Shown here: positions 12,682 to 24,549 of the stretch, piece after piece
How the letters are laid out: every line of letters starts with the position of its first letter
Position numbering within the stretch: position 1 is the first letter of the stretch
Source of the DNA: Cardinalis cardinalis
Taxonomy: Eukaryota > Chordata > Aves > Passeriformes > Cardinalidae
Assembly (NCBI GenBank): GCA_014549065.1
Contig: JACDOX010000031.1
Span: 3,090,686 to 3,154,685 of the forward strand
Length of the DNA: 64,000 bases
Reading direction: 5' to 3'
Notes under the pieces: generated by a model
What the model was told of the DNA's origin: nothing
The model's database searches: none
The model's input: the letters and a program-made list of their open reading frames with translations, nothing else
Translations under genes and position numbers: made by a program

Positions 12682-15600
12682 AAGAGGCTAATCTTTATTT
12701 TGTTTTTCTAATCTTTAATTCATTGTCTTACGAAAATTATCAAGATCATCAAGTTACAACCTGCTTCATATTATAAGTCTGAATTACAGTTAATTAAAAA
12801 TAGATATTTGTAATGGNTATTTTAACAGAATCTTAATTGTGATAACGCTACAGGATGCAACTCGGTAGGGGTTATCATTAGGATGATGACATTTGCCACT
12901 TGTGGGAGCNTAAGTTGTTTGCAGTATTCCTTCTGTTTATTACAAAGACTGTTTCAGCTACCTCTGCTTTTAATAAAACTGTTTTCAGGATGTCTTAATA
13001 TTTCAACATGCAGCGAAATCTGCTGTTTGCTTCTGGACCACTGTCAGTATTTCGATTGTGTCTGATGGTGTTATTAACTGAAGTTTGCTCCTGTGGTGAT
13101 GCTCTCATAATTGCTTGGTCTTTGGTAACAAAACCTCTCCAGTAGGAGAGCATTGTGTGAGACAGGTTGTGTTTCATGGTTTCTTGGAGTAGGTAGTACT
13201 GCCTTCTCTNCTGCTAGCCGTGAATTCAGGATATTGAAAACTCAGAAGGTGGAGAACAGGGAATATTTGTACCTAATGAATAATCAGGAGCACAACTTAG
13301 GGTATAGAAGAAATAATTAGCTTTTGTATTAAAAAAGAAACCCAACCTTGAAATCGTTCATAGTAATGGATTAAACAGCAGGATGGAGTCAGGATTTCAC
13401 TTTCTAGTGGGAATAAAGCCACTTTCAGTGATACTGAGAGGGTTGTTGGATAGTGCCACTGGATGAGTGGTCTGCCTAAGACTGAAGCTCAGGGAAGAGG
13501 GTATAGGGAGAGCTATGGTAAGATTGTGATGAGGGTAGGTGGGACNAGTCACAGAGGAGTGTTGGGCTTGCAAATTCTACATCACCTCATTTTAGATTAT
13601 AATTTTAAACTGTTTTGAAGCCACTGAATGTCAGGCAGTGGAACACAAGACTGCTCACTCCATGGGATGAGAGCAGGGTGGTCTGGTTATCAGGCTCACA
13701 TGGCTGAAGTGTGGGCTGTGAAGGTGCCAGTTATCACACTGATGGTGGGGTGTGTGCAGAGGCAGCTGCACTTGAGCTGCAGAAGCTGCCAACTCACCTA
13801 CCAGAAGCCTATCCTGGAAGCAAGGGAAGGTGGAAAGGGATGTCCAGTGGTTGAGAGGGGAGCATTTCCCTCCTGGTCAAGGACCCTGTGTCTCAGGGGT
13901 GGCTGAAAGTTTCTTGACCCTGAGAAAGATGGGAGCGTCCTTAAGGCTTGAGATGGACAACTGCAACATATCTGTGTTAGAGTAACACGGAAAGAAGATA
14001 CTGTGTCACTGAAGGGGGTAGTTGTTAGAAAAGGCATGGTGAGCTCCCAAGATACTGACAGTAGATGATGGACAACTGTTTGAAATTGTTGAAATAGCAG
14101 AAGTTGTTTTGGCTATCTCTTACATAATCAAATTACAGAAATATTTTTCAATAGTTGGTCTAATTTAGGAGTTTTGTTATAATTGCTAAATACCAGATAG
14201 GTGTATTCCTGGCAATAAGCTGAGGATGAGTTTAGCACCAATGCATCTCCAGCTAATGTGACTCCTGTTGCCAGTTGAACTACTTTAAGCATTTGAAGTC
14301 ATGTATCATGTCAGGTGTTACCTGCAAGTCAAAAAAGTAATCAAAGAGAACTGGTAAAAAAACAAAAACTTTGATTGTGAAGGAGTTGTTGGATTTAATC
14401 CTTGGGGACGTGGTGAGCCAATTTGTTCATGTAATCCATGGTGTTCTGAGTTGGGATAGTTTGTGGGGGTTATGGATCATGTAGGTTAGGAAAGGACAGT
14501 TTTTTGGGTGTCTCAGATAGGAGGCATGTTTAATTCTAAACAGCATCTGTATCATCACATTGTTTTTGTTACACCTGGAGTATTGAGGGGGAAGAAAAAA
14601 TGTTTCTCCTCAGTGGTATTGCCTCTGGTTTTCCTGTCTCTTGTGATTAGTTATGTTTTTTAATTTATTTGTTGCATTCTCTTCCCTGAAAGGTAATTGA
14701 ATACAGTGAGTCCACTTTCTACTATGGGAGTGAGAATATTGGGAGCATAAACTTGGAGGTGATTTGTTTCACTGACATAGAATATGGGATCAGCAGTCTG
14801 GCCAAGTTCGTGAAAAACTTTGGTCTTTACAGTTGCATGTTTCCCCATAAAATATAGGATTTTCTTTCATTGCAGTGTTTTTGTCTCTCATTTACTAAAT
14901 CGAGCAACGTGACTTTCTTACCATTCTCATTTTCTAATTTTTATAAGAATTTTTTTATGGTGATGTCTGTACAACTGATGAGCTTTGGTATACAGGAAAT
15001 TTAGCATGGCTGGTGTCACCAGTTCCTGCTTGACAGTAGTATTTAACNAGATTAAGTTCCTTTTCTGTTTTTCCTTTTTTCCCTATAAGCTCTTGTAAAA
15101 ATGGGATTCTTTTCCAAGTCCTCGTGGCTTCATTGAAATGGTCTCTTCTTAAGTATTAAAATTTAGAGTGTTTGATCAGGAAAACAAAGGAACCTAAGAC
15201 TGGTTTAAAAAACCAAAGCTATTAAAACTTACAGTACCCTTCACTTTGCAGACAACATTTATTTAAAATGATTTTTGGTCAGAAGCAGTTGCTGGACTGG
15301 CTGCAGTGCNGGTGACTCAGGCCCTTACACTGCCCCTTTCTGTCCTTTAGCTGCAGAGCCATGAAGGGCAGCTAGCACAGGTGTAGTGTCCGTCAGTAGG
15401 TGAGATGAACCTGCCACTTGCCAAGAACTTTATCTGCTGAAGTTGCTCTTCAGGTTATGGTTTCTGGGCTGTGAATGTGAACAATTGCCAAGCCATGATT
15501 AAGGGGGTTGTTTGCCCGTGCTGGTCTGCAGAATGAAATGTCACTGGCTTGCTGCATGCAGATGGTGAGTCCTGCAGGCTGCTGCAGTCATCTCAGTAGG

Positions 15601-16477
15601 AGACTGGAAAGTACAAATTACCTTTGGAAATCAGGCTACTTCTGGATTTTGGATTTAAGTATGTAGTCAGATTTGCAGATTAATGTCCCCCTGGAATACT
15701 GCATGAAATTATTTCCCCACCATCCCCTTCTCCAAAGGGGAGAAGCAAATATATTTCTGTCTAAGCAAGGACAGGAAAATAATCAGAGCATCTGTGTCCT
15801 GTCAAAATTGAGGGCTATTGGAACAAGGAGGAAAATGATGAGGCCTAGGTAGGCTGATGGAACATAACCAGATATATATTGGGTGGATCTCCAGACATGT
15901 GTACCATTTCCTGAGGTTAATGGTGGCTTTTGCTGAGCTTTACCATGTATTGGGAAGCTCGAAAAGCTGGAAGTTTACAGTGGAAGTTCTCTAGGAACAG
16001 TACAAAGATAAATTTTATTCTCCTCATTCCTTCTGAAGGCATCAAGAGCATGAGTATGCTTCGGTGATTTTCTCTGGATTTCAAATTGCTACTAAAAGAT
16101 TTGTAGCTGCTGAATCTGGTAGTAAAGCTGTTTCAAGCTGGTCAGTGCCTGATGGGAATGTTGTATTGATAGATTTTGGGATTTCTCCCTTTTCTGAACC
16201 TTTTGCCTCCAGTACACTGAGAGATGCTTATTAGTAATAATGCCAGTCTGCACTTTTAAGGAAGAGCAGTCTAGGAAAAAAGACATTAAAAATTATTAAT
16301 TGAAACACTTGTGGTCAATTGATCAATTTTAGAGAGTGTACTTTCCTATTAAAATAGACACTCATCACCCACATTTGTAGGATGCCAGCCAAATAGGCTC
16401 CTTAAATTGATTAATAGCATCACTGGTGTCATGTAGTGCCTCTCGTTTAGAGCCTGATTATGTAACTATGCAGGCAC

Positions 16478-16492
16478 ATAGATAGATAGATA
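16478..16492. repeat. Short GATA microsatellite
   Basis: The run atagatagatagata has just under four units and is potentially polymorphic. Confidence 0.85.
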
Positions 16493-19400
16493 CAATGCTG
16501 TAGATACCATGCTGTTTTCTTGAAAAAGCATTATATTGATATATTTCTAATGGAAAGCAAAAAAAGGGGCTCAAGTTGTCAAAAATGCAGTTTTGGAATT
16601 TGTTGTGCAAAGGCAGGAATAGGACCTGAATATTATTATCTACTATGTAGAGCAGGGTGCATTCNGCTTATAACTTTATTTCTTAGAAGCATAACTGAGC
16701 CTGGAAGTTGGGTTTCTTCAGTGTGTATCACAACTTGGAATAGCATTTGCTTGGTTTTCTTTGNTCTTTTTTCCCAACTTTAGGGTAAATTGTGGAAGCC
16801 TGTCCTTAGATGCTGTGNCTGTAGTTAGAGAGGTCAAGGCCACCTCATACCTTCTGCCACCTCTGCTTTGGAGGATCAAAATATATTTGTTTAGGTTTGT
16901 TTAGGCAGTTTGGGTTTTTGCTAACTTACTTTACATTTATTGATGCAGTGAGGTAGAAGTTGAATATGTGGACNCTTCTCCAGTGGTGACCATCTCCAGG
17001 CTGGGGCTTGGTGGGACGAGGTGTTGACTCTTGCTGCCTGTGCAGGCCGCAGCAACATCAACACTGATTTTTTACAACCAACTTCTGGTGATGTATAAAC
17101 TTGAAGCTTGTTCACATTTTTTCTGTTGCTTGTGGGAACAATTTTGTTTCTCCATTTAAAGGAATTTTAATGGGCACAACTTCTCTGGTTTTGCTTATTC
17201 TTTAAGTATCTTTGCCATGAAAATTGGCTCAGAGTGCTTGATACTCTGGTGGAGAGCTGCACAGTATTTTGTCTGCAGTGGGATGGTGGTTACTGCCATT
17301 TTCTAACTTTTTTTACAACATTTTGCACAGTGTAAAAAGGGAAGACGTGCCAGGGTTTATATAAGCTACTACATAGTGTTACATTTTTTTTATTCCTGCT
17401 CTGGTTTTTCAATTGTCTTGGTGTTCCCTCTGAAGTTCCCTCAACTGTGAAGATACACTTGAAAAAATTTTGAGTCATGTAAGGATAGTATTTGCCATCT
17501 GAGGCAGTATTGATCTGTTTCAGACATTCACATGTTTCAGACTTTCTTGCAGGCTAAACCACTGGTTGCTCGGCTCACTACAGCTGGCTCGACCAAAGAG
17601 CAGATTTTGACACAGGTGTGCAGTGAAGTTGTCCTCATTCCTTTGGACTGGTAGCATGAGGCTTTAGGGGTTCATCCACCCTCCCTCNCATCAGGTAATC
17701 AGGAGGTTGCCGTCACATTGAGAAACATCAGAGACATGGTCCACACAGAAATTGTATTCCTAAGTAAACTGATTCTTAAGATCTGGTAATTTCATTTGTA
17801 AGTGCACATACAAGTGTGAGNCTTATTTATTCTTCTTGTGGTCTCTGGGATTCAGCAGCATCCTAACAGAAGNTAAAGAAAATCCTTGTTTTGTTTTTGG
17901 AATGAGTTAGAGTACAGAAGATTGTATTGCAACTTTGAAAAGAGAGATTAAGTACTGCTGCCTGTACCTCAGGTAAAGCTGGCTTTGTTCTGGACTGTGC
18001 ATAAACCTAGTTTGAGTAAAAGCATTAAACCAGAAGTGGGACAATGGGTGATAGTAGCTGGTAATGCTAGTCTGGATTATCAGGGCAAAATAAGAGTAAG
18101 GAACATGTAAAGTTAGGATCTTTCCTGTGCAGCATCTATTGTGTCAATCTAGTCTTGATGGAACTTTCCTGCTGGAGAGGTTGATCTTTATCCCTTNCCC
18201 CACTGTGGAGATTNGGAAAAATCACTAGCAGGTNTNTTCCCTTTTACCCTGCTTGTGGTGNGAGCAGTTTTCCTGTGGTTNACCTTCCTTTTCATTTAAA
18301 GTTTGACTTCATTTTTAGTACACCTAATCACATTTGTTTNATCTGAAGTCCAAACAAAATGTACAAACAGAACATGCATAATCCCAATCTGAATTAGGAA
18401 TAACCACTTTTAAATATTTAATATTATTTTAAACACCTCTTTCAGATGCTCAAAGTCTGAAGGGGAAAAGATGACTTGTTTTTTATTAATTGCAGTTCTT
18501 TGTGAGTTCAGAAATGGAGTCAGGCTTTTCATCTAAGCTTTAAAATATGTGTTGTTTTGAATGATATATTAGAAAGTATTCTTTCTGCACATTCCTTCAG
18601 AAAATTATTTTTAAAAAAATCAAAAATTTGTGACTGAACATGTGCATATTTTTATATTAATATGTACATACAAGTGTATGTGTATGTATNTATTTAAAAA
18701 AAGCTATAATTTTTTTAACAATAAAAGGCTCATCAAGTCCTTTGACATAGCACACAGGCTGCTAAATAAAATTTTCACTGTAACAGGGTTTGAACTGTGT
18801 ATGAGGATAAGGTGGTGAACTGACAGACCTTGTTCTGCACAGTAACATGAGCTTTTCCGTATGTCAGAGAAGCTACCCAAAGTGATGGGTGATTGTGTTT
18901 ATCACTATTTGTTTCATTTGGATCTAATGAAAAACAACGTCATTCTNTTTAAGCTAGAATTGTGAAGGGAATATCAAGGTTTCAGAGCTATCCTTTCAAA
19001 CAACTGGGTGTCAAAGTTCACTACTTTTAGAATAAGAGGTCAAGGAGTAGTATTTGGCTGTGTTTTTCTCTGCTCTCTGCAATTTATTGCACTCTTCTAG
19101 ATTGGCCATTGATTGTTACCTAAATCCAGTCACTTGAGGACTCCACTACTTCTCTAGAGTTTAACCAAGTCCTGTTTTATGCCTAAGATGTTATCAGTAT
19201 GCACATACACTTAGTAATTTCATTTATGTACATTGATGCAGTAGCAAGGCTTTTTAAGTATTACTGAAAGACGTAGTCTTTCTCTGAAACTTTATTAGTT
19301 GTCAAACCAGACATTTAAGTTCTAGGGAGAACAAATTGTTTTTGGAATTCATTTTGAAGACTCAGAAGGTCTGGGATTGACCCTTGAGGTTGCTCAGTTC

Positions 19401-21342
19401 AGAATAATTCATTAATGTCAAATGAAAGACCCTGTAAAGAATAATGTTTATTCATCTAAGTCTCTACTGAAGGACTGTGTAAGCACTTGTTGAACAATTA
19501 GTATAAACCTTTNAAAGTGAGGAGCGGGAGGAACACGGCACGAAGGTTGTGTGTTCAGTTGATTTATTGTTCATCCACATTTGGCCAACTGCATCCTTTT
19601 TTTTTAGTGGAAACCTGTTGTCAGAGTGTAGTGCTTTGGGGGAAAGTACCCCAGGCATCAGGAAAACAACNCTGCTTTATGGTCAGGTAGCCAAGGATGT
19701 ATTTACTTGCCCTGCCATGATTGCAATGGCATTGAGACCCTTCTGGTTCGGCATGAATGTGTTGGAGGCATCGCTCCTTATAGGCTCAGCAAAAACTGGG
19801 GTAGNTATTTAGGAGGAGCTGTACCATCCCCATCCCAGACTCCAGTCTTCTNAGGTGCCCTAGGGACCAAGCAGGTGGCAGGGTTGCTGCTTCTTGCTTT
19901 GAATCCTGATGTACTTTAGTACATGTGTGTGTCTCTNCTCTCTGCTAGATGTCGTTCTTTGTGGGAGTCTGGATAAATATTTCAGTCTTTAGGAGTTCAA
20001 GAGAGCTAGGTATCACCTAGCAACAAGCATCCCACTCTCTACCTCCTGCTTCTCTTTACTTTTATTAAAGTATCTGAAAACCAGAAGTTGAAACATTAAG
20101 GTAATTTTCAGAAATATTTTGAGCAACTTTAGGTATTTTTGTTATGACGTTACAGAGAAGCAACAACGATGTTGGCATGGGGGCTGGCATATTAAAGTCC
20201 TAAAACAGTCGCAATCAAAAATTAGAAAAAACTACAACTGGAGACAGAATAACCTTTTTTTATCGCAGTTGTCAGGATGTATAGCGAGTGATCCTTTGGT
20301 CTTGTGAGATTTGCAGTTAGGCTTAACCTAAAGTGAATGACCTTTAGGCTGTACTACATGGTTTGCCTAGCAGCTTGTCGTGACTGCTGGTGGGACAGTG
20401 CCTTATATTGGAATTTCATATTATTTTTTTTCTTTGCTGACAGCTTTGTAGCAAAGTGTATTGGCTAGTTTTAGGTACAGTGGTACAGCACTCAGTTTGC
20501 AAATATCATGGGGACCAGACCCAGGTCAGAAAAGAGAGACTCTTGAAATGCAGTTGAGGAAGACTTTGGGATTTGCTCAGTACAGTGCTGGACTGTATGC
20601 CAGCATCTCCTATCCTGTATCAGTTTTAAGTGTCAAAAACTGTTGTGGATCTGTAGCTTGTGGTTAATATATATTTTATCTGTAGCTTGTGCAAAATGTC
20701 ACTTTATGGAGTTTATGAATGTCCCTGCAAGAGNCAGAAACTTGGGGAAAAAGTACAAGTGTGTGGCTACTGTTACTGCAAGGGTAGCTGTCCTTAACAC
20801 TAGGTTGAGGATAACCTGTGTTCATCTCTGAATAGTGCTGAAACTGAGCTTTCAGTGATCCTGCCTTACCTNATGGCTGGGGTGGTCTTGATGAGTTTGG
20901 GAGAAGTCATGCTGGTTTTGGGGAAGTTTAGTGTGACTCAGGGTCTTTGAAAGGGGTTGCAGAAGTCAAAATACAGATCTGAGGGCTTTCAAGAAGAAAA
21001 ATGCATACTTTAAAGATAAAATAGTTGATGTAAGAAGGTAACTAGCCCCCTTATGTCCACATAAGGANTTTGTTTTGTAGAGGGAAAAGTTAGTAAATCC
21101 TGATTCAGCAAATGACTTAACTTTGCAAATGAATTGGTATTTTCCAAATGTATGTTCTTATACCTATCTGATTTATAAAAGAGTANAAATAGCACAAGGA
21201 GTAATTTGTTAATGTATTAATGTGAGTTTCCTTTAAAATTATCAGTATTTAAAAGATAAGTAAAAGTGATACCAGTGTGGACTTGTGAACTAATGAGCTA
21301 ATGTGGGTTTATATGTTCAAAAGTGTTCTATTTGTAGAGGTA

Positions 21343-21378
21343 GCATCCGTAGGGACTTCTGCATCCGTAGGGACTTCT
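21343..21378 (+). repeat. Exact 18-bp tandem duplication
   Basis: The unit gcatccgtagggacttct occurs twice back to back (21343-21360 and 21361-21378) with no mismatch. It is not part of any recognised element. Confidence 0.97.
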
Positions 21379-23520
21379 GTTTTTCCTGAAATGTGCTCAG
21401 CATGATTGTCCTGAAACTCTTCTCATGCTCNTTAATGTGGTCCAGGAGTCTTGTTCAGCTCCACCGGGGGTGGCTCTGCTGGTTGGGGTGGCACTACCAG
21501 GGCATCTAATCTGATCAAGATAGGTTTTCAAAATGGACTTGGTGTAACCAACAAAATCTATTTGGTTTCTTCTTGCTGTAGAAAAAGGAATCTAATGTTT
21601 GGTGACATTCATAAACTCCTGGGGTCCTAAAACACTTTTTTTTTGTTTTAAGGTTAAAGTTAGGCTTGGGTAGAAGAGGACATAATTCTGTGTTTGCTAC
21701 TTAAATTTTATTCTTTTGGTTGGACATGATTTGTGCTTTGCTCTATGATNACTTTAAGAGCCTTTTTAACTTAAAGGTTTCAAATCAGAAATATTGTGCA
21801 GCTGTCTCTTTGGGTAGATTTTCTTCCTGCTTGATGCAGATGGAAGATGTTTTTACTTGGACTTCAATGTCTGATTTCATATTCCTGATAGTAGAAAGTA
21901 ACATTTCACTGCAAGGGACTGAAAACCAAAGTCCAAAGCGGGTTTCATGGCGGTGACGTGTGGCNGAATGGATGGGCCCTTTTTTCATAGGCGTTTCAAA
22001 GTCCTTTCATATGAAGTCAAAGCTTTTCAGTACTTTTGAAAATCAGGGCAAACATTTGCAAACTTACTAGTTAAATGCCATTTTCAGAGGAAAAAAGTTT
22101 GGTCTTAATCTTCTCAAAAGCAGCCTACAAGAGAAGCCCTTCCGTAGAGGAGAAGACCCAGTGGTGCAAGGATGTGGGCAATTTAGTGCTTGTTAATTGT
22201 GCAGACCTGAAGAGCATTAATAAGCAAACCCAGTTGCTTGTCATTGCTGAAGTAGCTTTTCCATGAGAAGGACCCTTGGACATGATTTAATAACGCAGAA
22301 CCACAACTGCAGCTCTGGCTGGTTGGGTAGTGGTTTGTTAGTTCTGAAACACAGACCCGTGTTTGCTGTGTCACCATAGCCACCGTAACATAATAGGACT
22401 CCAGCGTTGGTGTGTAACTTGAAGCTAAGTTGTGCTGTAGGAGCATGAGTGTCGGTGTGCATGTAGAGAGGAGAAATGATGAGAAAACCTGGAGAACTGG
22501 AAACAATTACAGGTCAAAATCTCTCTTCTCTCATGGACACTCCATGAAGCTTTTGGATACATTGCATTTAATTTAAAAAAAGGAAATGACTAAGTAATTT
22601 CCTGTACATGTTAGGTGACCACATCGTGTAAGTCCAGGGTATGGAAAATNTGGTCCAGTTGTCCTGTTTTTGGACAAGAGCACAAAGGAAAGAGCNGCTA
22701 TAAACTCAAAGGTTGTTCTTCAAGTGTGCAGTAAAAAAAAAAAAGGAATCTGCTACATGAAATTTTGAAGTAATCCAAATAATGCCAAGGGGGATTAAAT
22801 AACAAAAGGAAAGGAGAGTCTACAAGATGCACAAGAGAAGACAANTAGTCTACAACAGTTAGCATGCTTATAGTCTGTGGTATTCAGTTAGGTCAGTGTT
22901 TGTGGTAACTTTGCAGCTTTTGATAATTCATAGAAGTATTTGAAACTTATTTTCTTCTACTAAACTTAGTATTTTCTTAGAGATAAAATACAAGGGCATG
23001 ATGTTTAGTCAGTGTGATAAAAACACACTGTATGAATGGACTATTTTTATTTTCTTAAGGTAGCTTCTTGTCTTCTTTTCTCCGTAAAAGTTTGTGTAGT
23101 ATTTGGAAACCTGTCATGTTGTCGTATATACANCAGTAATGAAATACTGGAATGTGGTTTAAAATCAGGCAGGTGATGCTCTACTGGTATTTGAAGGATG
23201 ACCTTATTTTGAATGACAGAAAAATAACAGCAGATTGTTTATAGTAAATCTGACAGCAGATTTAGATTCTTGACTTCACACCATTTCCATTATTAAGAGA
23301 GACATATGTAAGTAGCATTTGCTTCCAGATACATGCACGTATTCTGTCAAGGGGTTTAAGACATCCTGTCTATTATTTAAATTTTGAACATCTGAAGATT
23401 TTTTTCTCCCCTAAGGCTTTTTTAAAAAATTTGACTGCTGGATTGGTTTCTTAAACCTGAAGGAGCCTCACAAAACATAATATAATATTTGAATCTCTAT
23501 ATTTTTTTTCTTTTATAGAT
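21379..23520. other. Unassigned sequence before a CR1 copy
   Basis: No gene recognised. It contains a 12-A run at 22733-22744. An antisense frame of 107 codons (22183-22506) has no motif and no splice context. Confidence 0.55.
22733..22744 (+). repeat. Poly-A run (A12)
   Basis: Twelve A in a row. It may be a retroposon tail, but the sequence just upstream matches nothing I know. Confidence 0.8.
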
Positions 23521-23968
23521 TAACATAGAGGCATAGGATGTCTTGAGTTGGAAGAGACTTAATGTTNGTCTAGTTCCAACCTCCCTGCCATGGACAGAGC
23601 TGCCACCCCCTAGGTCAGGTTGCTCAAAACCTCATCCAACCTGACCTTGAACCATCCACTTTTAGGGATAGAGCATCCACAACTTCTCTGGGAAACCNGT
23701 GCCAATGCCTCACCACCTTCACACTAAAGAATTTATTTCTAGCATCTAATCTACATCTCTCCTCATTATGTTTGAAACACTGTCTTATGGTATGTGCCCA
23801 TGTAAAAAGTCCATCTCCAGCTCTCTTGTAGTCCCCTGTGGGTACTGGAAGGTGCTGTAAGGTCTCNTCAGAGTCTTCTCTTCTCCAGGCTGAGCAGCCC
23901 CAACTCTTCCAGCCCGTCTTGACAGGAGGGATACTGCAGCCCTCTTGTTCTTTGTGGCCCTCATAACT
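23521..23968 (-). mobile_element. CR1 LINE 3' end, antisense to KLF12
   Basis: The + strand shows the reverse complement of about 450 bp of CR1 tail. It runs from a degraded terminal repeat (catagaggcataggatgt) through gagttggaagagacttaatg, catccacaacttctctggga, ccaatgcctcaccaccttca and tctccaggctgagcagcccc, in consensus order. It is 5'-truncated, as most CR1 copies are. It ends about 500 bp before the first KLF12 coding exon. Confidence 0.95.
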
Positions 23969-24485
23969 AAACTGATCATGTGTCTATAGGAAACCCTGAA
24001 AGAAATACATATTCAGATTTTGTAGTGGTCTTGGACAGTTTTTTAATGTGTCACTGTTGGGATCATGCATAGTATTTCTGGGAAATACAGTTTGAAATAT
24101 TGGTAAAGAATGCTCGCCTTCTGTAGCTGCTGGAAAGTTTACCTGTACAAATGCAGGGTNCTGGTACATAGTGGGCTCAGAAGACTTATTAAAGCAGTTG
24201 GGATTTGGTGAGCTGAAATAGCTGCTCAGAAGTTAAAAACGCAGACCTTTGACTAAAATCCTTAGTTAACAGGAAACATAGGGCTTTCTTCAATATACTT
24301 TTTTGTTGTATTTATCCATTTTTGTTTTAAGTACTTATAAAATTACTGTTTTTCTGAGCTGTGTTTTACTATGGAATAGATGTCTGTGGTTAGATTTTTT
24401 GTATTTACATACATAACATACTTGAGAAATTATTGAACTTCTCAGAAAATACATGCATTAAATNATTTAATATTTTCTTTTTCAG
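23969..24485 (+). other. KLF12: Intronic sequence leading into the KLF12 exon
   Basis: Unique AT-rich sequence between a CR1 copy and the splice acceptor. No upstream exon or promoter motif is evident. Confidence 0.6.
24470..24485 (+). other. KLF12: Splice acceptor of KLF12 first coding exon
   Basis: A pyrimidine-rich run ends in ttcag directly before the exon (AG at 24484-24485). It shows that this is an internal exon and that the transcription start lies farther upstream, which agrees with the absence of a CpG-rich promoter nearby. Confidence 0.75.
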
Positions 24486-24549
24486 GATTGAAGTGGATCT
24501 AGGGACAAATGGATGACTGAATATTCATATGAAGAGGAAAGCCATAAAA
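24486..24549 (+). CDS. KLF12: KLF12 first coding exon: 5' UTR end plus codons for MKRKAIK
   Basis: KLF12 is a nuclear zinc-finger transcription factor of the Kruppel-like family, described as a repressor of AP-2alpha. The exon follows a good acceptor (tattttctttttcag, AG at 24484-24485). Its last codons read L-N-I-H-M-K-R-K-A-I-K, matching the known KLF12 N-terminus MNIHMKRKTIK. The exon ends at 24549 in phase 0 before a weak donor (aaa|gttggt), and the next exon continues in frame. The codon matching the mammalian first Met is CTG (24517-24519), and an in-frame TGA lies directly before it (24514-24516). The first usable in-frame start is therefore ATG 24529-24531, whose context is weak (C at -3, A at +4). 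The coding part would be 24529-24549 and the rest 5' UTR. Identity rests on a short peptide plus agreement with the second exon. The start choice is inference. Confidence 0.85.
24509..24549 (+). promoter_or_regulatory. Two short upstream open frames at the KLF12 start
   Basis: ATG 24509-24511 opens a three-codon frame (M-D-D-stop, TGA 24518-24520). ATG 24513-24515 opens a second frame, +1 relative to KLF12. It runs to the exon end, crosses the splice junction and stops in the next exon at TGA 48798-48800 after 17 codons, overlapping the KLF12 start at 24529. Both upstream ATGs have weak contexts (C and T at -3), so scanning ribosomes could leak past them. They could lower KLF12 translation or favour an internal start. 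The reading frames are seen directly. Any regulatory effect is inference. Confidence 0.5.

Larger units (their letters stand above)
10846..21342. other. Unassigned AT-rich sequence with simple repeats
   Basis: About 10.5 kb without a recognised gene. It contains a T-rich tract (12372-12412), a run of ten C (12672-12681) and a short GATA repeat (16478-16492). Several poly-T and poly-A tracts are scattered through it. Ambiguous bases cluster at 18197-18281. I see no conserved protein block on either strand. Confidence 0.6.

Noticed and set aside
14470..14520. Possible CR1 3' tip (atggatcatgtaggttaggaaaggac)
   Set aside because: Only about 25 bp of loose similarity, with no continuation into the CR1 tail.
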